64,000 nt of DNA from Tropicibacter alexandrii (GTDB lineage: Bacteria; Pseudomonadota; Alphaproteobacteria; Rhodobacterales; Rhodobacteraceae), in NCBI RefSeq assembly GCF_003667315.2, contig NZ_RCTZ02000025.1, positions 1-64,000 on the forward strand, read 5' to 3'. The position numbers and the translations under genes are program-made. Each line of letters opens with the position of its first letter. Within the stretch, counting starts at the first letter, position 1. Of the stretch, positions 7,826-16,993 are shown one piece after another. Under the pieces are notes generated by a model. That model made no database searches. It saw only the letters and a program-made list of their open reading frames with translations, and was not told the origin of the DNA.

Positions 7826-8869
7826 TTACTTCGATCCGTGTTTCTCCAAATACTCAGCGATGACATCACTCAAACCTCTGAGAATGTCCTCGTCCAATGT
7901 TAGCCCCGTGGCGGCGACCGAGAGCTTCCCGCCCTGCCCTGTAATACTCAATTTCCGCGAACCGATCTTTCGCTGTACAGTGAGTTTCTTGGGGCTCTGC
8001 GATTTCTTTTTTGCAGGCTTGGACTGCTTCTCAGTCAGGTCACCAAGAACCTTTTCGAGGTCACGGTGGCTGAGATCGTAGACATCTTTGCACGCGTGCA
8101 AAATCTCAGTTCTAGCGGCATAGACAGCGCGACCACGTGATACCGCGCTGTTATGAACACCCACACGCTTGGCGAACTCGGTTGCAGTTATCTTCTCGTC
8201 CGGTTTGGCATCTTGTAGCCGCTCAAACATCTCGCCTATCGAAACCAGTCGCTCGAAAGCGCTGAGGTTTTCACGTTCCTCATTCTCCCGGAAGCGCATG
8301 AATAGCATCTCGAACTGCTCTTCACGGGAACCCCGAAGGGATTGTGGAACCAGAATGGCGCGGACAGGCAATCCCAAAGCTTCAAGGATCGCATGGCGTC
8401 GCCGACCCACGATCAACTGGAACGTCACGCCTTCTATGTTCTCGGGCTCACGTTCATCCGGTCGCCAATCAGGATCCGCTGGCCGAATATGAATGGGCGT
8501 ATCTTGACCATTCTTCTCGATACTCTCTTTGAGCTTCTCGAATGCCTCTTGGTCGCGCCAATCTTCACGCCGGTCCGATCCAATCACGTCCACGATCTGA
8601 GACGGATCAATCTGCAACTCATGTCGACCCGCGAGAATGCGCTCCACGATCTGTGCGCGCTCAACGTGAAGCATCTGGCTGGCGTCTGAAAGCGCTCCGG
8701 CCTTCCAAGCACTGCCAGAGCCGCCCAGTCTTGGCTTAACCCCACCAACCAGTTTCGCTTCGTCTTCGTGAACCTGTTCGCGTGCAACAGATTCAGGAGC
8801 CGCAGACACATCTTCATCTGGGCGCGTGGGCTTTTTCTTGAGGACCGAGCTGCTCAGTGTTCGCTTCAT
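7826..8869 (-). CDS. repB: Plasmid partition protein RepB (ParB family)
   Basis: A 347-residue ParB-like protein. The N-terminus is basic (MKRTLSSSVLKKKP). A ParB/Srx-type domain follows, with the segments DQEAFEKLKESIEKNGQ and LIVGRRRHAILEALG, then a helix-turn-helix (TATEFAKRVGVHNSAVSRG). The ATG at 8869 overlaps the repA stop as ATGA and is preceded by GAGGAGGAAG. RepB binds the centromere parS and works with RepA in partition and autorepression. A candidate parS palindrome lies inside this gene at 8087-8102. Confidence 0.87.
   Translation of the reverse strand: MKRTLSSSVLKKKPTRPDEDVSAAPESVAREQVHEDEAKLVGGVKPRLGGSGSAWKAGALSDASQMLHVERAQIVERILAGRHELQIDPSQIVDVIGSDRREDWRDQEAFEKLKESIEKNGQDTPIHIRPADPDWRPDEREPENIEGVTFQLIVGRRRHAILEALGLPVRAILVPQSLRGSREEQFEMLFMRFRENEERENLSAFERLVSIGEMFERLQDAKPDEKITATEFAKRVGVHNSAVSRGRAVYAARTEILHACKDVYDLSHRDLEKVLGDLTEKQSKPAKKKSQSPKKLTVQRKIGSRKLSITGQGGKLSVAATGLTLDEDILRGLSDVIAEYLEKHGSK
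8087..8102. promoter_or_regulatory. Candidate parS centromere copy 1 (16-bp palindrome in repB)
   Basis: TTTGCACGCGTGCAAA is a perfect 16-bp palindrome within the repB coding sequence. The same 16 bases recur at 10384-10399 upstream of repA and nowhere else that I saw. RepB-binding parS sites of repABC plasmids are 16-bp palindromes. Confidence 0.6.
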
Positions 8870-10221
8870 TCGGCTTCCTCCTCGAAATTGTAGAAGTTCT
8901 GCATCCAATCCTCGGCATAGCCACGCTCAAGACCGGGCCAGAGGCGTGAGACGATGGCGTCATTCACTGCGTCAGCATTCTCGATGAACCTGTTGATGCC
9001 TTTTCGCTTGCCTGGCGTATCTGGGTCGTACTCGTAGACGGATTGATAAACGTCCGATGCGTTCGAAATAGCATCAGAGCGAAGATAGAATACCGGCAGC
9101 ACCTCATCTGGGCAGTTTTCGAGCAGGTTGCCGACCTGTGTGAGATCTTGCTCATTTGTTCTCTGCACGATCGTGGGCAACAGCATATGTGCCGCACCGC
9201 CCATATCGATCCGATCCGTCGCGAAAATGTGGCGCAGCATGGTGAGGAGACCAGTCACAAAGGTGGACAAGGTCGCAATGTCGAACCCTTTCATCGTCTG
9301 CGGGATAATCAACGAAGTAGACGCCATCACATTATTCAGCTGGAACAGTGTCAGCGCAGGCTGATAGTCGATAATGATGCAGTCCAAGGTCTCGTTGAGG
9401 GCACTTTCAAGCTTCGCTTGGTCGACCCTACCGTTGCTCACAAGTTCATTCGGACGGGTGACCGGTGGATGCCCCTCATTCCAACGATCTATGGAGTCTC
9501 TTAGGAACCTGTAGAACCGCTTTTCCGGGGTGCCCGCTCGCAACAACCTAGCGATCTGAATTTCACCTTCTGAAGTTTCGCCATGCGCAGGTACTAGCCG
9601 CACGCCCGGCCAAGAGGTTTTCTTGAAAAACCCGTCAAGCGTCTCCGCATCATAGTCAGTGTAGGGGATGGATTCGTCGGTCTGAAACAGCCCCGCGAAG
9701 TCAACCATCGTCGGAGTTTCGTCATCTGGCAAAGTTGGCATTTCTTCGCCGCCAACAAAATAGAGCGTGATCGTGCTCTGGGGGTCAGCGTCCATGACGC
9801 CGACTCGCATGCCGTAGTGCAGACTCAGGTACTGAGCGAAGTGCGCAGCACTAAGCGACTTCGCAGTTCCACCTTTCTGACTTGCAAATGAAATGACGGG
9901 CAAAGGATCGTCGAGTTTGCGCCAAGCAAGAAAATGCTCAGGCCGCTTTGCTGAGGCAGCCATCAAAGCCCGGATGTGCATCAGCTCCGTCAGGGTGAAA
10001 ACACGTTCGCGCCCTACATGTTTGCCGGCAGGAAAATCCTCATTGTCCTTAGCGAACTTCGTCAGATGCTGATGGCTAATGTTCAGGAAGCGAGCACATT
10101 GGCGCATCGACCAAGAGCGCTTGATGCGCTCACGCATAGTCAACTCCTTGTTGACCGAGACCATGGTCCGGCCAAGGCCCCGCTCGAGCTCTTGAAGGAA
10201 CTGTTCTATACTGCCGCCCAT
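8866..10221 (-). CDS. repA: Plasmid partition ATPase RepA (ParA family)
   Basis: A 451-residue ParA-type ATPase. An N-terminal helix-turn-helix region (MRQCARFLNISHQHLTKFAK, then a MerR-like FTLTELMHIRALM segment) precedes the deviant Walker A SQKGGTAKS around residue 135, followed by MDADPQ and IIIDYQPAL (Walker A' and B). It is the first gene of the repABC operon and is coupled to repB by a four-base overlap. RepA drives plasmid partition and, with RepB, represses its own promoter. ATG at 10221 was chosen as the longest start; a later ATG near MVSVNKEL is possible. Confidence 0.88.
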   Translation of the reverse strand: MGGSIEQFLQELERGLGRTMVSVNKELTMRERIKRSWSMRQCARFLNISHQHLTKFAKDNEDFPAGKHVGRERVFTLTELMHIRALMAASAKRPEHFLAWRKLDDPLPVISFASQKGGTAKSLSAAHFAQYLSLHYGMRVGVMDADPQSTITLYFVGGEEMPTLPDDETPTMVDFAGLFQTDESIPYTDYDAETLDGFFKKTSWPGVRLVPAHGETSEGEIQIARLLRAGTPEKRFYRFLRDSIDRWNEGHPPVTRPNELVSNGRVDQAKLESALNETLDCIIIDYQPALTLFQLNNVMASTSLIIPQTMKGFDIATLSTFVTGLLTMLRHIFATDRIDMGGAAHMLLPTIVQRTNEQDLTQVGNLLENCPDEVLPVFYLRSDAISNASDVYQSVYEYDPDTPGKRKGINRFIENADAVNDAIVSRLWPGLERGYAEDWMQNFYNFEEEAE

Positions 10222-10291
10222 TACACCGCTCTCATTTCGACTCTCTCAAGGAATCGCTCCGAGTTGTAAATAGCACGGTTTTTGAGGAAAT

Positions 10292-10306
10292 GTACAGATA
10301 TTGTAC
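10292..10306. promoter_or_regulatory. Inverted repeat upstream of repA, probable repA operator
   Basis: GTACA-GATAT-TGTAC is a perfect 5-bp-arm inverted repeat about 70 bases upstream of the repA start, in an AT-rich stretch where the repABC promoter is expected. RepA autorepression at such sites is known for the family; which protein binds here is unknown. Confidence 0.4.
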
Positions 10307-10380
10307 GCCTACAGGATTTCCGGCGCACAATATGGGCTACTCCGATTGAAAATACGGACAGCAACCTGAGCCGCCGAGTT

Positions 10381-10402
10381 GTTTTTGCACGCGTGCAAAA
10401 AC
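10381..10402. promoter_or_regulatory. Candidate parS centromere copy 2 (22-bp perfect palindrome)
   Basis: GTTTTTGCACG and its exact reverse complement make a 22-bp perfect palindrome about 160 bases upstream of repA. Its central 16 bases equal the palindrome inside repB (8087-8102). Confidence 0.62.
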
Positions 10403-10420
10403 CTCGAAACGAGGAAAAGT

Positions 10421-10440
10421 CAGACCGCCGGAGCGGTCTG
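10421..10440. repeat. Hairpin CAGACCGC-CGGA-GCGGTCTG
   Basis: An 8-bp perfect stem with a 4-base loop, between the parS candidate and the IS110 remnant. There is no T-run, so it is not an obvious terminator. It could be a remnant of the IS end. Confidence 0.4.
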
Positions 10441-10505
10441 GCTGATAGCTTACTCAGCGTCTTTGGGGCACTAGGGGATGACCGCCTGCTGGGACGGATC
10501 GTCCT

Positions 10506-10778
10506 GGTTCAGGTGGGAAAGAACGCAACGGGAAGATCTCGAAAGACGGGGACAGGACGCTGAGAACGCTGCTGGAGCTCGGTGCGAGCTCTGTCATCAG
10601 GCGGGTGACTTCAGGGCGGGAAACGCCGCTCTATGGCTGGGTGAAACGCCTGATCAATACTGGCCAGCCACCGCAGCTGGTGACCGTAGCTCTGGCCAAC
10701 AAGATTGCGAGGACCGTCTGGTCAGTCATGACCGGGAAGGCCGAGAATAAATCTGAGAAGGCGGTGCTCACCGTTTAA
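10506..10778 (+). pseudogene. IS110-family transposase, C-terminal remnant
   Basis: One frame reads SGGKERNGKISKDGDR, then LRTLLELGASSVIRRV, a WVKRLI segment and VTVALANKIARTVW before a TAA at 10776. This is the C-terminal transposase_20 region of IS110-family transposases. The N-terminal DEDD half is absent, and the sequence just upstream matches only with frame changes. It is therefore an old fragment. It sits between the replication cassette and the primase pseudogene, a region of decayed DNA. Confidence 0.75.
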
Positions 10779-11199
10779 GCAAGGCGAGAAACACAGAGAC
10801 CGGGAGAGCGTGTACTTCGAATGATGAAAACCGGTGCCAGCCGGAGATCAGGAAAACCCGTACGCGAGACCGCATTGTCATATGCGTAAGATTGATAGGG
10901 ACCATGATCTGCGGACTTCATCAGGGCCAGCGGATTCCGCCGCGACGAATAGGCCGGACACATGAGCGCACTGAACTGGAAGTCGGATTTCGAAAAATGC
11001 TTGACCGATGGGTGTCCACACATGTTCCCGCGAGTAATGCCCCAAAGGGGCAGGGGAAATTTCTGGTGCGGTGCGCATTGCTGCCCGGACGAGTGGCGCT
11101 CAGTCCCGACCCGCCGGTCCATCGCTACCTTTTCCAACCGGGATCAGATCGAACCCGCGGAACATTTGCCCTGTCAGGCATCCCAGGGGAGGTTAGGGG
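10779..11199. other. Non-coding stretch downstream of the IS110 remnant
   Basis: No credible gene is seen. It may be the 3' non-coding end of the old IS110 element, which in part of this family encodes the guide (bridge) RNA, followed by unrelated sequence. A small hairpin GCCCC-AAA-GGGGC lies at 11039-11051. Confidence 0.3.
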
Positions 11200-12240
11200 T
11201 CACCCGTCCTCGATCTCCTGACCTTGTGCTTTCATGGCCTTTAGCAGGTACCGGGGCAGTGCATCTCTTCCAAATGCCCGCAGATCGTCGTTGAAATCGC
11301 CCCTGGCTGGCACGAGATCGCCACAGTCAATTCCGAGCAATTCTATTTGGTTACGCAATCTCATTGATGCATTGCGTCCTGCGTCGTCATTGTCCCGCGC
11401 GATCCAGATGCGCCTGATCCTCGGCGTCGGAACGAAAAGGCCGAGATGGTTGGCAGTAAGACAGGAGGCGAGATCGAATTCGGGGAGGGCTGTGCCGACC
11501 GAGAGAGTGTTCTCGAGCTCTTCGCCGACGATGAGATCGGAGCGGCCCGTGTCGGACCAGAAGCGGGCGGCATAGCCGTGCAGGTTGTCCGAGGATCCGC
11601 TTCGGGCTCTCGATTTCGGCCAAACGGCCGATGGACGGATCTAGATAGAACCGCGCACATCCGGTAATCTGACCCCGGTTGTCGGTGATCTTGGCCAGCA
11701 GGGCAGGGGCCCTTTGCGGCGGATCGGTATCGTGCTCACCCTGCCACAGGAAGACCCGCGGGTGATAGAGCAGGGCCGGGCCAAGACGTGTGATGCCACG
11801 CCTCTGCAGATAGGTGGCAGCCAGGGTCCCGAGCACCGGCTGGCCAGCGGCGAAAAATTTTCGCGCCCGCGAGATGCGTTTGCCGGAGCTCCATCCGGGT
11901 GCTCAGCTTTTCGCGGCTCTCGTGGCACGGTAGGGCAGGGGGCTTCACCGAGAAGTGCCTGGGCTTCCCTCAGCGTCTCGTTCGGCGTAACCGAGCCATG
12001 TCGTTCCTGCAGCAGGTCGATCAAGTCGCCGTATTACCCCGTCGCATAGTCGACCTAGGAGCCAGCTTTGCGCCCACCTTCAGCTTGCAGGCGGATGGCG
12101 AGACTTTGCCCCTTAGCGCAAGAGGTGTCGCCAACCTGCCAAAAATTGCCCTGCTTGCGCCCCTCGGGAAAATACTGGCGGCAGAAACTCTCGGCACGGG
12201 TCGCACGTTCGACCACGAGGTTTGCGATGCTGCACCGCGC
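11200..12240 (-). pseudogene. Frameshifted toprim-domain (primase-like) protein
   Basis: Minus-strand fragments in several frames join to one plasmid primase-like protein: ESFCRQYFPEGRKQGNFW and GDTSCAKGQSLAIRL at about 12080-12210, GDLIDLLQERHG near 12020, LAATYLQRRGITRLGPAL near 11800, GRSDLIVGEELENTL near 11530 and a toprim-like IARDNDDAGR near 11400, ending at a stop at 11200. At least three frameshifts and a stop codon (12055) interrupt it. The 5' end is not certain. Intact relatives are toprim proteins found on Rhodobacterales plasmids. It is broken here. Confidence 0.7.
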
Positions 12241-12543
12241 GCTCACGAACCGGCATCCGCTGCGCTGACACCAACCGGGTGCTCGGCGAATGCTGCATGG
12301 GTTAGCATGTGCGAGTCGGGTGCTTGAGAGTAAGAGCAACCGTTTTCGAGGCCAGCTGTTTCCAGAAGCCGCTCCAAAAAATGTGACGCTTGAAAACTCT
12401 GCACAATTTGGATGACTGGACTGGGCAGATATGGCATGTTCACCATTCAGTCGTTTCGCGACGGCGCTTGGCCGAACTTTAGGAGTTGGGTTGCTCCGGA
12501 TGCAGGAACGTTGCATGGCTTTAAGTCCTCCAAGCAGCTTTGG
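12241..12543. other. Gap between primase pseudogene and HAD gene
   Basis: No gene, repeat or clear promoter is supported. It may include the decayed 5' end of the pseudogene and the promoter of the HAD gene. Confidence 0.3.
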
Positions 12544-13239
12544 ATGATTAATACCAAACAAAGAGGACGGGAACTGGAATTGCCAATTTCGCCACGCACT
12601 CCGAAACTCGTGATCTTTGACTGTGACGGTGTGCTTGTCGACTCCGAGCCCACCTTCAATCGCGTCTTGCACGAATATTTGCTTTCAAGTGGCGCACGTT
12701 TGTCACTCGTCGAATGCCACAGTCTGTTCGTCGGCAAGAGCAGACATGATGTCGAACGTTACGTGAGCGAAAGAGGATTCCGCCTTCCAGCGAAATGGCC
12801 GCAGGACTTCTACGACAGCGTTCTCGACGCCCTCAGGACAGAGGTTGCGCCAATTCCGGGCGCCCGTGAGGCGGTGGCGATGATTTCGTCGGCTGGCATT
12901 CCGCTCTGCGTAGCCTCCAATGGGCTTCTGGCAAAGATGCATGTCACTCTGGAGCGGTCGGGTCTGCTTCCTTGGTTCGAAGGAAAGATGTATTCGGCTT
13001 ATGATGTCGGCGCAAGTAAACCCGCGCCCGATGTGTTTTTGCATGCGGCTGAAATGAATCGCGCTGCGCCAGAACACTGCGTGGTAATCGAAGACAGCGC
13101 AAGCGGATTCGAAGCGGCTTCCAATGCTGCGATGACCTGTTTTGCTTACGACCCGAAGACGACGTTGGAACCAGAGAACCTCTTCGACGCACGACGGTTA
13201 ACCGATATGGCTGACCTACCGAAACTGTTGGGACTTTGA
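12544..13239 (+). CDS. HAD-superfamily (subclass IA) phosphatase
   Basis: A 231-residue HAD hydrolase of the beta-phosphoglucomutase/phosphoglycolate phosphatase type. Motif I is FDCDGVLVDSEP near residue 25, motif II CVASNG, motif III the Lys in GASKPAPDVF and motif IV VVIEDSASG. All catalytic residues are present, so it should be an active cytosolic phosphatase. The substrate cannot be read from sequence. The start at 12544 was chosen because the upstream in-frame extension (from 12412) lacks similarity to the family. It is convergent with the pca operon and may not belong to it. Confidence 0.8.
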   Translation: MINTKQRGRELELPISPRTPKLVIFDCDGVLVDSEPTFNRVLHEYLLSSGARLSLVECHSLFVGKSRHDVERYVSERGFRLPAKWPQDFYDSVLDALRTEVAPIPGAREAVAMISSAGIPLCVASNGLLAKMHVTLERSGLLPWFEGKMYSAYDVGASKPAPDVFLHAAEMNRAAPEHCVVIEDSASGFEAASNAAMTCFAYDPKTTLEPENLFDARRLTDMADLPKLLGL

Positions 13240-13362
13240 GAGCGGCTGATACTTGGTCGGCAACCAGCTTCGCATGGACCGGACGGCGTGAACCGGGCTG
13301 CCCAATCTCCATCGGAACAAACAATACGTGTGGCATGCGAGGGAACAGGCCCATCTGGTATC

Positions 13363-14427
13363 TTACTTTTTCGGTTCTGCTTCACCAATTGTTGTTATTG
13401 ACCGACTGAGTGCGCAGCAGGCATCCAACGCTCTCGCGGTTGCCATCAGCATTTGAGGAAGGACCATCCACTCCAAAGCCCAGGCTGTACCCGACCGTTC
13501 CTGTTCATGTATCAAAGCATGATGCATAGCCGAGACCTGCACCGCATTGAATCGTGCTAACGTCACCAAGAGCTCGGCGGAGATCGGATTGTTTTTGTGT
13601 GGCATGGCGGACGAAGTACCACCGCCTGAAATCGCGATCGCACTGATGCCTTGCTGCGCCATTAGGGCGATGTCCTGGCCAATCTTGCCGAGAGTGCCAG
13701 AAATCATTGAAAGCAGAGAGGCATATTCCACAATCCCGTCACGCATCGTGTGCCAGGCCTTATTAGTCGGCGCAAGATCGAGCTGGTTGGCGACATCGGC
13801 AACAACTTCATCCGCCTTGTTTCGGAGAGCTTTGCGGTCGCCGGAGGCCCCGCCAATCTGTACCCGCTCGATACGGGGACGGATTTGATCCAGCCGCACC
13901 CGATGCTCGGCCAAAGGCAGGCGCCAGGGTAGAACCCGATCACGTACGGTGATCAGCGTGGCGGCCTGCATTCTTGTGCGCCCCATTAACGGTTCATCCC
14001 CGAACCGCTCTTCTAGCTCCTTGAGGAGTTTCTCCAATTTAATCAATCTGTTGGTGATGAGAAATGAAGCCTCTCGCAGAACCAGGACTGTCGTGGTGTC
14101 GACCACATCTTGAGAAGTAGCGCCCATGTGGACGGCTTCTCCAGGTGCGATAGCCTTCAGCTGTTTGACCAGACTCGGCACCGGCAGACCATCCTGCGCA
14201 GTACCCTTGGTAAGATCGGTTAGATCGGGATTGGCAACTTCGATGGCTTGTGCAGCTGTCTCGGCCAGGGTTGCGTCAATCAGTCCTGCCCGACCACAGG
14301 CCCGCGACCATGCCGCCTCGAAGGCGAGCATGTGCTGAAGCTGCCGTTCCGGGGCGAGGATCGCTGCCATTGCGTCATCGCCGAACAGACCGGATAGCCA
14401 CAGACTCTCAAACACTGAAGCGCTCAT
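13363..14427 (-). CDS. pcaB: 3-carboxy-cis,cis-muconate cycloisomerase PcaB
   Basis: A 354-residue member of the fumarase/aspartase superfamily. The signature GGTSSAMPHKNNP carries the catalytic-loop motif (GxSxMPxKxNP), and HMGATSQDVVDT is the second conserved region. PcaB converts 3-carboxy-cis,cis-muconate to 4-carboxymuconolactone. The ATG at 14427 is preceded by AAGGAG. It is the last gene of pcaDCHGB, 71 bases after pcaG. The protein is shorter than some PcaB proteins (about 450 residues), as is usual for alphaproteobacteria. Confidence 0.9.
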   Translation of the reverse strand: MSASVFESLWLSGLFGDDAMAAILAPERQLQHMLAFEAAWSRACGRAGLIDATLAETAAQAIEVANPDLTDLTKGTAQDGLPVPSLVKQLKAIAPGEAVHMGATSQDVVDTTTVLVLREASFLITNRLIKLEKLLKELEERFGDEPLMGRTRMQAATLITVRDRVLPWRLPLAEHRVRLDQIRPRIERVQIGGASGDRKALRNKADEVVADVANQLDLAPTNKAWHTMRDGIVEYASLLSMISGTLGKIGQDIALMAQQGISAIAISGGGTSSAMPHKNNPISAELLVTLARFNAVQVSAMHHALIHEQERSGTAWALEWMVLPQMLMATARALDACCALSRSITTIGEAEPKK

Positions 14428-14498
14428 ATCGAGCTCCTTATGGTGCGCCGAAAGGGGCGGGATGACCAACCTATTCGATACCTCATTTCCCGATCTGG

Positions 14499-15104
14499 TC
14501 AGATGTCGAGGAAGACCGTCTCGCCCTCGCCCTGCAGGCGTATGTCGAAGCGGTATTTGCCGTCACCGGTTTTCTTGGCGATCAAGGTATTCACCCGTGG
14601 ACGCTGTTCGATTCGGTTCAGCAACGGGTCATTGGCGTTGTCCTCGTCTTCGAAATAGATCCGGGTATTGAGACCTATATTGATCCCACGTGCCACGACC
14701 CAAAGGGAAATATGAGGCGCGCTCTCAACACCACCGCGCCCCTTGTAGGAGCCAGGTTTGACTGTGCGCAGGGTAAACTCGCCGCTTTCGGCGTCGGCTG
14801 CAAAGCGGCAATGGCCTGTAAAGGCGGGATCGGCGCCTTTATCCCCCGGGAACACGCCCCCGGCATCGCATTGCCAGCTCTCAATCAACGCATCGCGCAT
14901 TGCCCAGCCGGTGCCGTCAAATACGGAGCCAACGATCTCAACGATCTCACCCTTGGCTTTGCTTTCATCCAGAAAGGGCGTGGTGCCAATCTCTTCGTCA
15001 TAGTAACCTGCGTTTCCCGCATAGGTAGGCATCAGGCCGATATGGACATAAGGGCCCGCCGTTTGCGAAGCGCTTTCGATCAGTGTTTCAAGTTTCTGAA
15101 CCAT
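14499..15104 (-). CDS. pcaG: Protocatechuate 3,4-dioxygenase alpha subunit PcaG
   Basis: A 201-residue intradiol-dioxygenase fold protein, with TAGPYVHIGLMPTYAG at the N-terminus and APHISLWVVARGI in the core. The iron ligands of the beta chain are not conserved, as expected for the structural alpha chain. It pairs with PcaH to cleave protocatechuate to 3-carboxy-cis,cis-muconate. Its ATG lies one base after the pcaH stop, so synthesis is coupled. Confidence 0.93.
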   Translation of the reverse strand: MVQKLETLIESASQTAGPYVHIGLMPTYAGNAGYYDEEIGTTPFLDESKAKGEIVEIVGSVFDGTGWAMRDALIESWQCDAGGVFPGDKGADPAFTGHCRFAADAESGEFTLRTVKPGSYKGRGGVESAPHISLWVVARGINIGLNTRIYFEDEDNANDPLLNRIEQRPRVNTLIAKKTGDGKYRFDIRLQGEGETVFLDI

Positions 15105-15105
15105 T

Positions 15106-15834
15106 TCACATGCCCTCCATCTTGTTTTCAAACATGGTCTGACGGCGGCCGCGCAGAACAATGTCAAATTTATAGGCGAGAAAATCGAGTGGGCGCGATT
15201 TCGAGAAATCGAGTGGCGCGACCAACCGGTCGAGCTGGCTGCGATCCTTGATCGTCGCGGCGATCGGGCAGTGATTGATGAGCGGATCGCCTTCGAAATA
15301 CATCTGCGAGATCAACCTTTGGGCGAAACTGTGGCCAAATATCGAAAAGTGGATGTGCATCGGACGCCAGTCATTGGCGCGGTTCGGCCAGGGGTAAGCC
15401 CCAGGACGTACGGTCAAGAATTCGTAATAGCCGTTTTCATCCGTGATGGTCCGACCGCAGCCGCCGAAATTCGGATCGAGCGGTGCGAAATAGGTGTCTT
15501 TCTTGTGCCGGTAGCGCCCACCCGCATTAGCCTGCCAGATCTCTATCAGCGCGTTCGGTATCGGGCGGCTCATCTCGTCCAGCAAGCGGCCATGCACCAG
15601 GATTCGTTCGCCCACGGCGGGAGCAGCACCCTTTGTCCAGTTCAAGATCAGGTTGTTGTCGAGCGCGCCGAGCTTCGTGTGGCCGAATCTCGGGCCAGTC
15701 TCTTCCGATGGGGTGCTCTCCATCGAGAGCAACGGCAAGAAGGGCGAGCGCGCGACGCTCGTTTTGTAGCCAGGGTCATAAGGCTCGGGGTGGATCGCGC
15801 GGTTGCGCGGAATCAGTGGTCCCTGATCAGTCAT
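15106..15834 (-). CDS. pcaH: Protocatechuate 3,4-dioxygenase beta subunit PcaH
   Basis: A 242-residue intradiol dioxygenase catalytic subunit. The four non-haem Fe(III) ligands are visible: Tyr in GGRYRHK, Tyr in GAYPWPN and the two His in RPMHIHFSI. It opens the protocatechuate ring between the hydroxyl groups. Its start overlaps the pcaC stop by one base (TAATG), and pcaG follows immediately. Phthalate breakdown through protocatechuate feeds this enzyme. Confidence 0.95.
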   Translation of the reverse strand: MTDQGPLIPRNRAIHPEPYDPGYKTSVARSPFLPLLSMESTPSEETGPRFGHTKLGALDNNLILNWTKGAAPAVGERILVHGRLLDEMSRPIPNALIEIWQANAGGRYRHKKDTYFAPLDPNFGGCGRTITDENGYYEFLTVRPGAYPWPNRANDWRPMHIHFSIFGHSFAQRLISQMYFEGDPLINHCPIAATIKDRSQLDRLVAPLDFSKSRPLDFLAYKFDIVLRGRRQTMFENKMEGM

Positions 15835-16214
15835 TAGATACTTTCCTCCATTTCCGCATAAGTCTGCTTGGCCAGCTTCAGCGCGTGGTTGGCTTTCGGC
15901 ACGCCAGCATAGATCGCGACGTGTTGCAGCGCCTCGGCGACATCTGCTTTAGAGGCACCGGTATTAGCGGTAGCCCGGATATGCATTGGAATTTCCTCGA
16001 AATTTCCTGTCGCGGCCAGCAGTGCGAGGGTCAACATCGAGCGTTCGCGTCGGGTGATCCGCTCCGACGCCCAAACAGTTCCCCATGCGCTTTCGGTGAT
16101 CAACGACTGAAACGGCAAGTCGAATTCGGTCTTGCCTGCCTCTGCCCGGTCCACATGAGCGTCTCCCAGCACCTCGCGGCGCACTTGCATGCCTTTGTCG
16201 AACGTCTCTGTCAT
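15834..16214 (-). CDS. pcaC: 4-carboxymuconolactone decarboxylase PcaC
   Basis: A 126-residue member of the AhpD/CMD family. The segment ESAWGTVWAS and the RSMLTLALLAATG helix are typical. PcaC decarboxylates 4-carboxymuconolactone to the enol-lactone. The ATG at 16214 overlaps the pcaD stop (ATGA); the longer frame upstream is a shadow over pcaD. Confidence 0.93.
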   Translation of the reverse strand: MTETFDKGMQVRREVLGDAHVDRAEAGKTEFDLPFQSLITESAWGTVWASERITRRERSMLTLALLAATGNFEEIPMHIRATANTGASKADVAEALQHVAIYAGVPKANHALKLAKQTYAEMEESI

Positions 16215-16993
16215 GGGATGATCCTTTCCACGAAATTCATCAGGGTGTGGGCAAATACCTTTGGCTGCTCTACCGCAGGCAGATGGCCGGAGCGGTCGAA
16301 CATGACAAAATCGGAGCGGGGCAGGGCGGCGGCGAGCTTTTCGACCACGTCCGGCGGCGTCGCCTGATCGTGATAGCCGCCGATCACCAGCGCGGGCTGG
16401 GTGATTTCGCCAAGGCGGCCGGTGATGTCGGTGCCAGCGATCGCCGCACAAGTGGCGATATAGCCTTCCGTATCTGTCCGGGTGAGCAGCGCCCTCCACA
16501 GATCGGTTTCAAGAGACGCAAGCATTTCGGGGCCGAACCACCGCTGTAAGATGCCGTCTGCCATTGCAGCCATGCCATTAGCACGTACACCCTCTATCCG
16601 ACTCAGCCAGCTATCCGCATTTCCCAGCATTGGGGCGGTATTCGAAAGCACCAAGCCGATCACCCTATCTGGCGCCATGAGCGCGATGTGCTGCGCGATC
16701 AGCCCGCCGATGGAACAACCGACGATCACAGCCCGAGCGAGACCGATATGGTCCATCGCTGCCAGCACGTCCTCGGCCAGCTCTGGAATGCCATATCCCT
16801 GCGGCGCGGTACTGCTCAGCCCGTGACCGCGCTTGTCCATGCGCAAGTTAGACCAGCCCGCCGGCAGAAGCGCGACGACATCGTCCCACATCCGCAGATC
16901 TGTGCCGAGCGAATTGATGAAGACAAGCGCGACACCTTCGCCGCCAGTGGCGCGCAGATGCGTGGTGCCCCAATCGCGTTTCAATGCCTGCAT
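16211..16993 (-). CDS. pcaD: 3-oxoadipate enol-lactonase PcaD
   Basis: A 260-residue alpha/beta hydrolase. The nucleophile elbow is GCSIGG, the Asp lies in the loop around YHDQATPPD and the His in DRSGHLPAVEQ. It hydrolyses the enol-lactone to beta-ketoadipate. It is the first gene of the pcaDCHGB operon. AGGAGG lies 6 bases upstream of ATG 16993, which rules out the longer upstream frame. Divergent from pcaQ across a 75-base gap. Confidence 0.93.
   Translation of the reverse strand: MQALKRDWGTTHLRATGGEGVALVFINSLGTDLRMWDDVVALLPAGWSNLRMDKRGHGLSSTAPQGYGIPELAEDVLAAMDHIGLARAVIVGCSIGGLIAQHIALMAPDRVIGLVLSNTAPMLGNADSWLSRIEGVRANGMAAMADGILQRWFGPEMLASLETDLWRALLTRTDTEGYIATCAAIAGTDITGRLGEITQPALVIGGYHDQATPPDVVEKLAAALPRSDFVMFDRSGHLPAVEQPKVFAHTLMNFVERIIP

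Noticed and set aside
7652-7903. An 83-codon plus-strand frame between repB and repC
   Set aside because: It crosses the ctRNA promoter and terminator and the 3' end of repB on the other strand, and has no family features.
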